A stretch of 28,833 nt of DNA from Planctomycetota bacterium (GTDB taxonomy: Bacteria > Planctomycetota > UBA8108 > UBA1146): assembly GCA_002691835.1 (NCBI GenBank), contig NZJA01000154.1, positions 1-28,833 on the forward strand, written 5' to 3'. Below, piece after piece: positions 17,008-25,881 of the stretch (the stretch's first letter is position 1; every line of letters starts with the position of its first letter). Below the pieces are notes generated by a model. The model had not been told where the DNA came from. It saw only the letters and a list, made by a program, of their open reading frames with translations, and searched no databases. The translations under genes and the position numbers were made by a program.

Positions 17008-19926
17008 GTGAATGGGAGAGTGAAGGTGGACCTGCGTAAGAAATCCACAACGAAATGTATACTGATCGCATGGAATGAATCCACATCAGTACAGGAATTA
17101 TCCACACTGAAAGAAGCATTGGTCCGAGACGGATATCGAGTCGATGTGGTTTACGAAGTGTCTCAATTGCAAAAGCAATTAGATGAGTACGGAATCCAGG
17201 GAGAAACGCCAACGGCTTTCATATCCCACTACCATTTCCCAAAAATTCCAGTGGGCGGTTTGAATCGATTGGTTTGGAGTCGAATTCAAAAGCGGGATTC
17301 TCAAATAAAACCATATTCAATTGTCATTACTCCACGATTGTTGGGGGCTGATCTGCAGCAATTCACCATCGATTCGGGAGCCGACAAAATGGTGAGGATC
17401 GTTGATCTTCCGCACGAGATTATTCGAGAGTTAAAGACACGGGGAGAAACAGATACGAGCTCTTCCAAAAAGCTGCCGAAGATCTTTGTGCAGCTGGAGA
17501 ATGCTGCCCTGGAAAAAGAACTTGAGACTTTTCTTAAGAATCAGCAGCAGCAAATGGTGACGGTCAAGCTCGATGATATTGAAGAATGCTCCCAAGTTAG
17601 CGGTGGGGTATTTCTCGTTTCTGAATCGGTTCTTTTGAAAACTGAACTAAGACAGGAAAAAATATATCTTGAAAAGTTGGCTGAAGAAACAGGCGTGGTC
17701 ATTCTGCTCGATAAGGATTCAGCCAATAAGGGCGACGAGTCGAAAGCCATCGATTACTTTTTGAGAGGTGCGCTGGACTGCATCGACAGGTCTGTTGCTG
17801 TTCAAGGTATCGTTCATCGATTGCTGAGTGTGAGAAGGAACAGGGCCCGCCGAAATTTAGAAGATCAGCTAGTGAGTTCTGTCGCTGAGGAGACACGAGA
17901 TCGCCAGGTCTTTGAAGAGGTATCCAGCCTGGAAACAGCATGCATCATTCATGACGATGATGGTCGAATTCATATGGCAAACAAGGGAGCCGAACTTCTC
18001 TTTGGACATGACGAGAGGTCGTTTCAAGGAATGCATGTCAGGTCATTGCATCCCAAGGACTACACCAAAGAGAGAAAAAAGAACTACGAAAATTTCATCA
18101 AAAACGACATGCTTAAAGTTGAAGCAACTTTCGTGAAAGCAAATGGCAAACACTTTGATGCCCTCCTTGCATCGAGCAGAACAGAAATTTTATCAAGTTC
18201 TGGGAAGTCTTTGATCTGCGCTCACATCCATAGCCTGGAACACTACAAGTTTTTGAACTCAGCTGTCGGCGATATGATTTCATCTGATTCAAAGAACCTG
18301 GATCAGCAGGTTCAAGCAGTCATTTCAAAGATGGGGCACCTGATCGATGGAATTTCGGCAATACACGTGTTCAGGCGTATTGGCAATTTTGCTCAAGGAG
18401 ACTTTTCCTGGCAATCGACTCCGCAAGCCAGCAACAGCGATTCAATTATAGAGAGACCTATTGAACTCACTCAGACATGGAAGTTGTTTGAAGAAGATGG
18501 ATTTGATTTTATTGAAGACGATCCTCAGCCCGAATCTTTAGGCATTTACTCTGTTTCGGGCTCACTCGCAGAGGTGAGCTCACTCCTCGAGCCCAACGAT
18601 TCGGTAAAGTTTATTGCTGCTCCGATGAGTTATGGGAAAAAGAATTTGGGCATAGTGATTGTAGAGCTCGATCCCAGAATGATCGATGAGCAATGGGAGG
18701 GTGTTGAGAAGTACAGGAGGCAGGTCATCCGGCGAACACTGACACCGATTGCCGGAATGATCGCCAGCGGAATTCAGAGAAAGCTGGAGGATGCGGTCCG
18801 CGAAAAGATGGAGCAACAAAGCATCCAGGAAGACAAAAAGCGCAGCATTAATAATATTACGGATGGGATTGCCCACGATTTCAATAATTTGTTGCAGTCG
18901 ATCAGTGGTCACGTCTCTTTATTGTTAGATTCTGTTGCCTTGAAAGAAAAGGAAAGAAAATCGCTGAGATCGGTGAAAAGCGCTGCTGAATTGGGAGCTT
19001 CTCTGAGTAGCAGGATTCGCGATTTGTCTTTGCCGTCCAGCTCTGTAGTAGAATTTTCTCTGCATCAATTGATTACTGAAGTTAGCGAACTTGTGATTTC
19101 CAGTCTCGATTCAGATACTCCGCCAATCCTGCGTCTGAATTCTTCCCATGACATTTTGCGTTGTGATCGCTCTCAGGTTCACCAAGTTTTCATGAACTTG
19201 TTTAAGAACGCGAATGATGCCATGAGGAGTATCAATAAAAATGGAGCGATTTCGATCTTCTCCGAATTGAGAACGAATGAGTTCGGCCAAGAAATGATTC
19301 AAATTACTTTCATGGATGAAGGACCCGGTATCGATAGAGAAGATGTTTTCAAAATCTTCGAACCATATTACTCGACGAAGTCTGAGTCTAATCAGGGAAC
19401 CGGTATGGGACTTTGGATCATTTCCAGAATTATGCGTCACCATGGTGGGAGTATTCGAGTGAATGAAAATTCAAAGGGTGCAGCTTTTGTTCTCGAGTGG
19501 CCTTTGGTGGATGAATCGGAGCCGGTCATTGAAGAGGCCGTGGGGAATACCCAAGGAGAAGGCTCTATCCTGTTGGTCGATGATGATGAACTGGTTAATG
19601 ATTCCTGTCGTGCTCTTCTGGAGCATTTAGGGTTTAAGGTCATCTCTGCATATGATGGCCAAACGGCATTAGAGATTTATTCCAAGCGAGGCGATGAGAT
19701 AGATCTTGTGATTCTGGATCAAAAAATGCCTGGAATGTCGGGTCTCGAATGCCTGAAACGATTGGTGCTCGGGGATCCGGAAATTAGGGTGGTGGTATCG
19801 AGCGGAAATGCTGTTTCTGATCAGCACCGAGAACAGTTTTCGAATGTGCTGGGTATTTTGCCGAAGCCTTACACCCTGAAGGATCTCCGTAAAATGCTGA
19901 ATCAGGTATCCATCATGAATGATTGA
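17008..19926 (+). CDS. Soluble hybrid sensor histidine kinase (REC-like, PAS, GAF-like, HK, REC)
   Basis: 972 residues, no membrane helix, so cytosolic. Residues 15-145 and about 150-275 look like two degenerate receiver-like alpha/beta segments (KCILIAWNES..., then LPKIFVQLEN...) without a clear phospho-Asp. A PAS domain spans about 300-410 (SLETACIIHDDDGRIHMANK). A GAF-like region spans about 430-585 (ending KNLGIVIVELD). The H-box ITDGIAHDFNNLLQSISGH has phospho-acceptor His623. The ATPase domain has N-box FMNLFKNANDAM, DEGPGID, FEPYYSTK and GTGMGLWI. A C-terminal receiver has ILLVDDDE, phospho-Asp904 (VILDQKMPGMSG) and Lys953 (PKPY). The start is a GTG at 17008; GTG 17026 is an alternative. 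It autophosphorylates and relays to its own receiver; the output partner is not in the window and the signal is unknown. Confidence 0.9.
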   Translation: MNGRVKVDLRKKSTTKCILIAWNESTSVQELSTLKEALVRDGYRVDVVYEVSQLQKQLDEYGIQGETPTAFISHYHFPKIPVGGLNRLVWSRIQKRDSQIKPYSIVITPRLLGADLQQFTIDSGADKMVRIVDLPHEIIRELKTRGETDTSSSKKLPKIFVQLENAALEKELETFLKNQQQQMVTVKLDDIEECSQVSGGVFLVSESVLLKTELRQEKIYLEKLAEETGVVILLDKDSANKGDESKAIDYFLRGALDCIDRSVAVQGIVHRLLSVRRNRARRNLEDQLVSSVAEETRDRQVFEEVSSLETACIIHDDDGRIHMANKGAELLFGHDERSFQGMHVRSLHPKDYTKERKKNYENFIKNDMLKVEATFVKANGKHFDALLASSRTEILSSSGKSLICAHIHSLEHYKFLNSAVGDMISSDSKNLDQQVQAVISKMGHLIDGISAIHVFRRIGNFAQGDFSWQSTPQASNSDSIIERPIELTQTWKLFEEDGFDFIEDDPQPESLGIYSVSGSLAEVSSLLEPNDSVKFIAAPMSYGKKNLGIVIVELDPRMIDEQWEGVEKYRRQVIRRTLTPIAGMIASGIQRKLEDAVREKMEQQSIQEDKKRSINNITDGIAHDFNNLLQSISGHVSLLLDSVALKEKERKSLRSVKSAAELGASLSSRIRDLSLPSSSVVEFSLHQLITEVSELVISSLDSDTPPILRLNSSHDILRCDRSQVHQVFMNLFKNANDAMRSINKNGAISIFSELRTNEFGQEMIQITFMDEGPGIDREDVFKIFEPYYSTKSESNQGTGMGLWIISRIMRHHGGSIRVNENSKGAAFVLEWPLVDESEPVIEEAVGNTQGEGSILLVDDDELVNDSCRALLEHLGFKVISAYDGQTALEIYSKRGDEIDLVILDQKMPGMSGLECLKRLVLGDPEIRVVVSSGNAVSDQHREQFSNVLGILPKPYTLKDLRKMLNQVSIMND

Positions 19927-19966
19927 CACAATATGGAGCCTTTCATATGGAATTATGGAAGAGATC

Positions 19967-19978
19967 GGCCAATTGGCC
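19967..19978. promoter_or_regulatory. 12-bp perfect palindrome upstream of the protease gene
   Basis: GGCCAATTGGCC lies between the kinase stop and the protease start, about 145 bp before ATG 20122. A TTGACC follows at about 19989, but no good -10 at the right spacing was found. It is a possible regulator site only. The remainder of 19927-20121 holds no gene that I can support. Confidence 0.25.
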
Positions 19979-20121
19979 ACCTTGCAGTTGACCCTTGGGG
20001 CTAATACCATCGTAAGTTGATTTATTATCAGGGTTTGAGATATCAAAACATCGACGGCAAGAGAGAGTAGCAATAGGTGCTCGCATTTAATCGGTCGATC
20101 ATTCGAGAGGGATGCAGAGTG

Positions 20122-22782
20122 ATGAAAAAAATCTTAAGGTCACCACGGCAATTTTTGGGTCGACTACTAGGCGTCCTTTTATTGCTGGGCCTTTTTTCGG
20201 GCCCACTCTTGGCTCAGGCCGCCTTTTCTAATGCGAATCCGGATGCTGATCTTGTTGCTGCTGAACTTGGGGCTACCCAAGCAGATCTTCATAAGCTCGA
20301 GTTTTCACAGTTTGCGGATGCTGAATTGGTGTTCGAGGTAGAGCTTCCGAGCTACGGGCCGGTGACTTTAAGTCTTCGCCCATATTCTGTCCGCAGTGAT
20401 CGCTTTCAGGTATTGGTTGATGACGGGTCGGCTCTGCTGCCGTATCCCGCTCCTCCGGTGTTGACGAAGCGTGGATCGGTGCTTGAGATACCGGGATCCA
20501 AGGTCTCGGGCAGTTTTGATGGAGCTTCGTTCACCGGAATTATCCGCACGGGTGATGAAGTTTACTCCATCGTTCCGTTATCCGAGGTGGGTTACAACGG
20601 CAGCTCTGATTGGCATGCATTGATCGACGAAAAGGATGTCATCGATAACGGTGAGTTGTGTGGAACCAATACCCTGGGCAGCTCAGGCAGAGTAAATCCG
20701 GGTACCTCGACACCCTCATTTGGAACGACCTTTTTCCTGACGGAAGTGGGGATCGATTCCGATTTCGAGTTTTACCAACAGAACAACAGCAGTGTCGGCA
20801 ATACGGTTGCTGACATTGAAAATGTCATGAACTCGGTCAGTGAAGTTTATGAAGATCCTTCGATCAGCATTACTTTTGAAATCTCAGTTCTCATTGTCAG
20901 AACGACCAGCGCAGATCCTTATGGAACGATTTCAGGTGCAGGCCAGCTCCTGAACGCATTTGGGAATAATTGGGGAACTGCGCCGGAAAGTCAGATTCAG
21001 AGAGATGTGGCGCATTTCTTTACTGGGATCAATATCGATGGAGGCACGATTGGCATCGCTGCCCTTTCAGATATCTGCACCTCCAATGCTTATGGACTGT
21101 CGCAGTCCCGTTTCAGCTCTATTTTCAGCAGACGTATTGCGTTAACCACCCATGAGCTTGGGCATAACTGGTCAGGGACCCATTGCGACAGCCAAGGCTC
21201 ATGTCGAATCATGTGTTCGGTTCTCAGTGGCTGTGATGGAATCAATCCGCTTTCATTCTCAGCTGCTCCAACTGGCCAGATTGTGAATTATCGAAACTCC
21301 AGAAATTGCCTTTCCAGTAAACCGCCGGCTTTGGCTTTACCATTTTTCGAAGAGTTCCCCGCAGGCTCAGTGGATAGCACTCGGTGGATCTATAATGAAG
21401 GCGGGGTCGTCAGCAGTCAGGGGAATGGTGAACCCAGTGGTCCCAGCTCGCTACAGTTGAACAGGAGTGGCGGGGGGATCTATCAGTACGACGAGATTCG
21501 TACCAATGCCATGCTGTTGAGTAACACCAACCCGGTATTACAATTTTACACCAATCATTCCGGCGTTGAATCAGGAGAAGAATTGATCGTCGAGTATCTG
21601 ACAGCTTCTCTGTCATGGATAGAGCTCGACCGCATCGTTTCCACGGGTGGATCTCCTTCGGCGTACACGGTTCAAACCTACACTTTGCCTCCAAACGCTC
21701 GACACAATAACTTCCGTTTACGCTTCATCACCAACACCAATGAGAACAATGACAATTGGTATATTGACGATGTCAGTGTTTCAGACGGACCCCCTCCAAC
21801 TTTGGATCCCCCGCTGATTCTGGGAATCAATCCACCGGACGGATCAACTGCAGGGGGAGCTTTCGTGACCATCACGGGTCAAAACTTCACCTCTGATGTG
21901 GTCGTGCTTCTCGGAAGTTCATTGATTGATAACTTGTCCTACGTCAGTGCCACCCAGCTTGTGGGTAATGTTCCAGCAGCAACGGTACCAGGGTTTGTGG
22001 CAGTGATCGCCAGCCAGGCTTCGGGAAGCAGTTTGTTGGATCCCGGGTTCCTGTATACCGAAGAGTTCATCGTCCACGACAATGGTGAAGGCTCTCCGGG
22101 CGGCGAAGTCGCTGTCACTGTCAGCGCAGATCACGATACGGTTTTGTCCGGGTACTCATTGGCAGTAGATTTCGATGCTAACGAAGTTGTGGTTTCCTCG
22201 ATCACCGCAGAAAACAGCGTGGCGGTGGGTGCTGATTTCTTCGAGCCTTCCTTTAATAATGACGCGACAACAAGTGGAGGGTGGTGGACTTTGGGAGCGA
22301 TCCTGAGTTTCACCGGCACGACGACCATTCCGCCTTCGGATCAGACAGTTCTTGCGACTGCGAATTATTTCATTCAACCGACGGCGACTGTAGGGTCTCA
22401 AATTTTCTTATCGATGGTGAATGGTGTCGGGCCAGCAAGCCCGCCGTCAGAAAACTTGCTCGTCGATCCGGGAGGAAATGCTGTACCACCGCTGTTAGAA
22501 GCGGGCTTCATTATCGTTGGGGCCTCTTCATTTGTTCGAGGCGACGGAAACGGTGACCTGACGGTGAATGTTGCAGACGCAGTATTTATCCTTAATTTCC
22601 TCTTTTCAAATCTTCCGTCTGATTGCCTGGACTCGATGGATACGAATGATGATGGGGGAAATGATATTGCGGATGCAGTTGCAGTTCTTCAGTTCCTGTT
22701 TTCATCAGGAACTGAACCGCCTCCGCCATTCCCGAATCCAGGACCCGATCCGACAACAGATGCCCTGGACTGCGATTTTTAA
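20122..22782 (+). CDS. Secreted metzincin (reprolysin-like) protease with IPT, cohesin-like and dockerin modules
   Basis: 886 residues from ATG 20122 (MKKILRSPRQ), directly followed by a signal peptide ending LLAQA; a GTG at 20077 in frame is less likely. Residues about 35-155 resemble an M12B propeptide. The catalytic domain (about 205-395) has HELGHNWSGTH at 344-354: zinc ligands His344, His348, His354 and base Glu345, followed by CRIMC as probable Met-turn. The usual Gly at motif position 8 is Ser, with Gly at 9. Then come a beta-sandwich (about 400-560, NDNWYIDDVSV), an IPT/TIG domain (about 563-650), a cohesin-like domain (about 650-800) and dockerin-like loops GDGNGDLTVNVADAVFILNF and DTNDDGGNDIADAVAVLQFL. 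It probably degrades extracellular protein and is held in surface assemblies. A terminator follows directly. Confidence 0.88.
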   Translation: MKKILRSPRQFLGRLLGVLLLLGLFSGPLLAQAAFSNANPDADLVAAELGATQADLHKLEFSQFADAELVFEVELPSYGPVTLSLRPYSVRSDRFQVLVDDGSALLPYPAPPVLTKRGSVLEIPGSKVSGSFDGASFTGIIRTGDEVYSIVPLSEVGYNGSSDWHALIDEKDVIDNGELCGTNTLGSSGRVNPGTSTPSFGTTFFLTEVGIDSDFEFYQQNNSSVGNTVADIENVMNSVSEVYEDPSISITFEISVLIVRTTSADPYGTISGAGQLLNAFGNNWGTAPESQIQRDVAHFFTGINIDGGTIGIAALSDICTSNAYGLSQSRFSSIFSRRIALTTHELGHNWSGTHCDSQGSCRIMCSVLSGCDGINPLSFSAAPTGQIVNYRNSRNCLSSKPPALALPFFEEFPAGSVDSTRWIYNEGGVVSSQGNGEPSGPSSLQLNRSGGGIYQYDEIRTNAMLLSNTNPVLQFYTNHSGVESGEELIVEYLTASLSWIELDRIVSTGGSPSAYTVQTYTLPPNARHNNFRLRFITNTNENNDNWYIDDVSVSDGPPPTLDPPLILGINPPDGSTAGGAFVTITGQNFTSDVVVLLGSSLIDNLSYVSATQLVGNVPAATVPGFVAVIASQASGSSLLDPGFLYTEEFIVHDNGEGSPGGEVAVTVSADHDTVLSGYSLAVDFDANEVVVSSITAENSVAVGADFFEPSFNNDATTSGGWWTLGAILSFTGTTTIPPSDQTVLATANYFIQPTATVGSQIFLSMVNGVGPASPPSENLLVDPGGNAVPPLLEAGFIIVGASSFVRGDGNGDLTVNVADAVFILNFLFSNLPSDCLDSMDTNDDGGNDIADAVAVLQFLFSSGTEPPPPFPNPGPDPTTDALDCDF

Positions 22783-22796
22783 TCTGCTTGAGATGT

Positions 22797-22838
22797 AAAA
22801 AAGGCCCGCAATCCCTAAAAGGATTGCGGGCCTTTTTT
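22797..22838. terminator. Perfect bidirectional terminator between convergent genes
   Basis: AAAAAAGGCCCGCAATCC (22797-22814) and its exact complement GGATTGCGGGCCTTTTTT (22821-22838) flank a six-base loop. A-run and T-run on the two sides make it work on either strand, ending both the protease gene and the convergent ClpX-like gene. Confidence 0.93.
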
Positions 22839-22848
22839 GATGCGAGGA

Positions 22849-24246
22849 TTAGCGTTGGGATCCCTCTATTTGTTTCAACGATGAGAGAAGATCGCCTTCA
22901 CACTGCTCTATCGCCTCACAGAGGAAGGCAAGGGATACCGATGCCTGTTGTGCTCGCGCAAGAAGTTGAAGCAGAACCCTTTGGCCTTCACCGCCAAATT
23001 GCCTGCGAATACTTCTCCAGGTTTTATCTTGAGCAGCAGTCAGGGAAAGCCTGCCCATCGAAAGTTCCAGTTGGTCCAGAGAGGCACCGACATTGGCAAG
23101 GGGCATCGACATAATGGAAGACTCGATGGGGATGACACTATCGATCTGTTTTTGTTCCTGAATCTGAAAACCCGCCCACACGGATTGAAGCAGTTTTTCA
23201 AGGGGGGAATCACTTTCTCCCTGATCCGGTGTGAGAAGTTTTGGTTGGCCTCCCTGTTCGATGTGTTCGCGGTCAAACTCAATACCACGGACCCCACTCT
23301 TGGAAAGTTCAGTGATTCTGTGATCAATCGGGTCGAGGACTTTTTCGATCAGTCCGTTTAGAGAACGGGCACCATCGCCAAGTCCTTGAGCTTGTTCTGC
23401 TATGGCCTCCAGGGCCGATTCCGAAAAGCTGAGTTCGATACCATGGGCTTTCCAGAAGGTCTTTTTCTGTGAGAGAACCCCGTTATCCATTTCTTTCAGC
23501 AGATGAACAAAGTCAGAAGTGGTCAATTGATTGAGCAACGAAACCTTGTTGAAGCGGGAAGCCAGCTCATCGCTAAGTCCAAGGGTGACCAAATCCTCTT
23601 TGCGGATAAGGTCACGGATATGAGTGGAGTCACTGGGCTCTTCATCGATTTGGAACCCAATACGTGAACCTTCATCGAGGCGCTCTTCGACAGCGGTCTG
23701 GATCCATGGGAAAGCGCCACAACAGATGAAGAGCAGTCCTGCTGTATCCAGTTGACTCTGGGGTTCTTCCTTGTGACGAAGCACAACGCCGTCCATCAGG
23801 GTCACGAGAGCTTCCTGTACGGCAAGCCCAGGATCTCCCGGAGAAGAAGAAGTTCGCAGGCAATGATCGAGTCGGTCGATCAAGACAATCCCGTGTTGCG
23901 CAAGGTTCAGATCTCCTCCGGCTCTGTGAAGCAGCGCATCTGTGATTCCCTGAAGTGCTTGCCCTGAGAGAGCCGGTTGAACTAACGAAGAAGCATCCAC
24001 TTGGATCCAGGGGACTCCCAGAAATTCGGCTGTTTTTTGGACGAGGAATGTTTTTCCAACGCCCTCTGGTCCGGCGAGTAGCAGGTGTTGGCCGAGTGGG
24101 CGTGAATCCCTGAACAGATGATGATTCAGGTAATGATTGTAGACTGCGACGGAGATTTCACGTTTGGCATGCTCTTGGCCACGAACATGAAGCTCCAGAA
24201 AGTTCCAGATTTCCATGGGGTCCGGGAATGTGGATCGATCAGACAT
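22849..24246 (-). CDS. Divergent ClpX-like AAA+ protein with altered Walker B and pore loop
   Basis: 465 residues from ATG 24246 (MSDRSTFPDP), chosen for AAGGAAGG six to seven bases upstream. It follows ClpX through the AAA+ core: VYNHYLNHHLF, Walker A GPEGVGKT (59-66), QEALVTLMDG, LLFICCGAF, the ClpP-docking tripeptide in GSRIGF (196-198), arginine-finger region DELASRF, and sensor-2 GARSL. Differences from ClpX: no N-terminal Cys4 zinc domain; Walker B reads IVLIDRLD (D124-R125 instead of D-E); the pore loop expected as GYVG is ALSG (92-95); and there is a C-terminal extension of about 120 residues (helical, Gln/Leu-rich). ATP binding is likely; ATP hydrolysis and substrate pulling are doubtful. 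It may be a regulatory or scaffold partner of Clp proteins. It is divergent from the decarboxylase gene. Confidence 0.8.
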   Translation of the reverse strand: MSDRSTFPDPMEIWNFLELHVRGQEHAKREISVAVYNHYLNHHLFRDSRPLGQHLLLAGPEGVGKTFLVQKTAEFLGVPWIQVDASSLVQPALSGQALQGITDALLHRAGGDLNLAQHGIVLIDRLDHCLRTSSSPGDPGLAVQEALVTLMDGVVLRHKEEPQSQLDTAGLLFICCGAFPWIQTAVEERLDEGSRIGFQIDEEPSDSTHIRDLIRKEDLVTLGLSDELASRFNKVSLLNQLTTSDFVHLLKEMDNGVLSQKKTFWKAHGIELSFSESALEAIAEQAQGLGDGARSLNGLIEKVLDPIDHRITELSKSGVRGIEFDREHIEQGGQPKLLTPDQGESDSPLEKLLQSVWAGFQIQEQKQIDSVIPIESSIMSMPLANVGASLDQLELSMGRLSLTAAQDKTWRSIRRQFGGEGQRVLLQLLARAQQASVSLAFLCEAIEQCEGDLLSSLKQIEGSQR

Positions 24247-24417
24247 GAGAACCTTCCTTCTGTTTTCACACATGGCAGTCTAGCGAATCATCACTCCCAG
24301 AGCATCGATTGTTCGAATGATCCTGCGGGTTCCGGTCTTTTTACAAAATCTTCATAGCGGGCGTTTCTTCTCTGGATTCCAATCTGAAGGGCTGAAGAGA
24401 TAGAAAAAGAGGCTCGA

Positions 24418-25848
24418 ATGGAATCTCCATCCGAAGAATTACACTGGGACCCCGAAACGGTGCGCAAAAACGCATATCAAGCGGTCGACTGGGTTGTCGA
24501 TTATCTGCAGAAAGTCGAAAGTCAGCAGGTCTATTCCAGCGTTGAGCCGGGATCGGTTTTTGATCAGGTACCGGTTGCGCCGCCGGTTCAGGGTGAAGAC
24601 TTCGAGGCGATTCTTGGAGATCTGGATCAGATTGTCATGCCGGGATTGACCCACTGGCAGCACCCGTCGTGGTTTGCATTCTTCAATGCAAACACCTCCG
24701 GTCCCTCATTGGCAGCAGACATTATCAGTTCGGGCATGGCTGTTCAGGGAATGCTCTGGCAAACCAGCCCCGCTTGTACTGAAGTTGAAACCCGAATGAT
24801 GGATTGGTTACTGGATCTGCTGGGGCTTCCACAAATATTCCATTCGGCAGGAGCTGGCGGAGGTGTGATTCAGGATACGGCATCCAGTGCGACCCTTTGC
24901 GCTTTGATCGCAGCCAGGGAACGTGTGTCAGAATTCAGAGTCGATCAGGAGGGCGTCGAATCAAAGATGACCGTCTACGCCTCGGGACAAACTCACTCTT
25001 CGATTGAAAAAGCGGTGCGGATTACAGGACTGGGAAGCCAACAATTTCGTCAGGTTGCCACCGATCATGAGCTTCGTTTGAACCCGGCGGATCTCGAGCG
25101 CCGTATTCAGGAAGATATCGAGCAGGGAATGACTCCAACGATGGTCGTGGCGACTGTCGGAACCACTGCAACAACTGCAGTGGATCCCGTCGCGGAGATC
25201 TCAGAGATTTGTCGGAAGTATGGAGTTTGGCTTCATGTCGATTCTGCTCACGCCGGTACTGCCGCCATCGTTCCAGAGATGCGGTGGATCCACGAGGGAG
25301 TCGAGAATGCTGATTCATTCACCTTTAATCCTCACAAGTGGATGTTCGTCGGTTTTGACTGCAATGCTTTTTGGGTTAAAGACCGCCAGGTTCTCGTCAA
25401 GGCGCTGAGCGTTCTGCCGGAGTACCTGAGGAATGAAGCGACGGAATCGGGAAAGGTGATCGATTACAGGGACTGGCATATTCCACTGGGTCGGCGGTTT
25501 AGAGCCCTCAAGCTTTGGTTCGTCATGAGAAGTTATGGTTCAGAAGGCCTGAAGAAACTGATTGGGGAGCATTTGGAATGGGCATGTTGGTTTGAAAATC
25601 AAGCCCATGAACACCCCGATTGGAATGTGACGCATCCGAGAACCATGAATCTCGTTTGCATCGCTCACAAGGAAGGTTGTGAGAAGACCGATGAGATCGC
25701 CAAAATTCTGAATGAGTCAGGAGAACTTTCTGTAACACCGACAACAGTAGAAGGTCGTCGAATCATTCGATTCTGTTTTGGTGGTACACAGACTCGAATG
25801 AAGCATGTTGAGGGGGCATGGACGGCATTATTAAAAGCGGCTCAGTGA
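24418..25848 (+). CDS. Aromatic-L-amino-acid decarboxylase (PLP group II)
   Basis: 476 residues, the normal length of animal and bacterial AADC. It decarboxylates aromatic amino acids (Trp, Tyr, Phe, DOPA or 5-HTP) to the amines, using pyridoxal phosphate. Seen: HPSWFAFFNANTSGPSLAAD, the active-site His193 in GQTHSSIEKA, PLP-ring Asp275 in WLHVDSAHAG, and Schiff-base Lys307 in FTFNPHKWMFVGFDC. The mobile-loop Tyr350 (SGKVIDYRDWHIPLGRRF) is the residue that separates decarboxylases (Tyr) from aldehyde synthases (Phe), so decarboxylation is expected. An AGAGG site precedes ATG 24418. It stands alone on the plus strand between two minus-strand genes. The exact substrate is not determined. Confidence 0.92.
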   Translation: MESPSEELHWDPETVRKNAYQAVDWVVDYLQKVESQQVYSSVEPGSVFDQVPVAPPVQGEDFEAILGDLDQIVMPGLTHWQHPSWFAFFNANTSGPSLAADIISSGMAVQGMLWQTSPACTEVETRMMDWLLDLLGLPQIFHSAGAGGGVIQDTASSATLCALIAARERVSEFRVDQEGVESKMTVYASGQTHSSIEKAVRITGLGSQQFRQVATDHELRLNPADLERRIQEDIEQGMTPTMVVATVGTTATTAVDPVAEISEICRKYGVWLHVDSAHAGTAAIVPEMRWIHEGVENADSFTFNPHKWMFVGFDCNAFWVKDRQVLVKALSVLPEYLRNEATESGKVIDYRDWHIPLGRRFRALKLWFVMRSYGSEGLKKLIGEHLEWACWFENQAHEHPDWNVTHPRTMNLVCIAHKEGCEKTDEIAKILNESGELSVTPTTVEGRRIIRFCFGGTQTRMKHVEGAWTALLKAAQ

Positions 25849-25854
25849 TATATT

Positions 25855-25881
25855 CTTAAGGATCTTGCTTAAGGTTTTTTT
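25855..25881 (+). terminator. Probable short terminator after the decarboxylase
   Basis: CTTAAG (25855-25860), a seven-base loop and CTTAAG (25868-25873), followed by G and seven T's. The stem is only six bases and AT-rich, so strength is uncertain. It overlaps the stop codon of the convergent M16-like gene. Confidence 0.45.

Noticed and set aside
16850..17212. 120-codon minus-strand frame between pntB and the kinase
   Set aside because: It overlaps the start of the kinase, has no convincing ribosome site and no family features.
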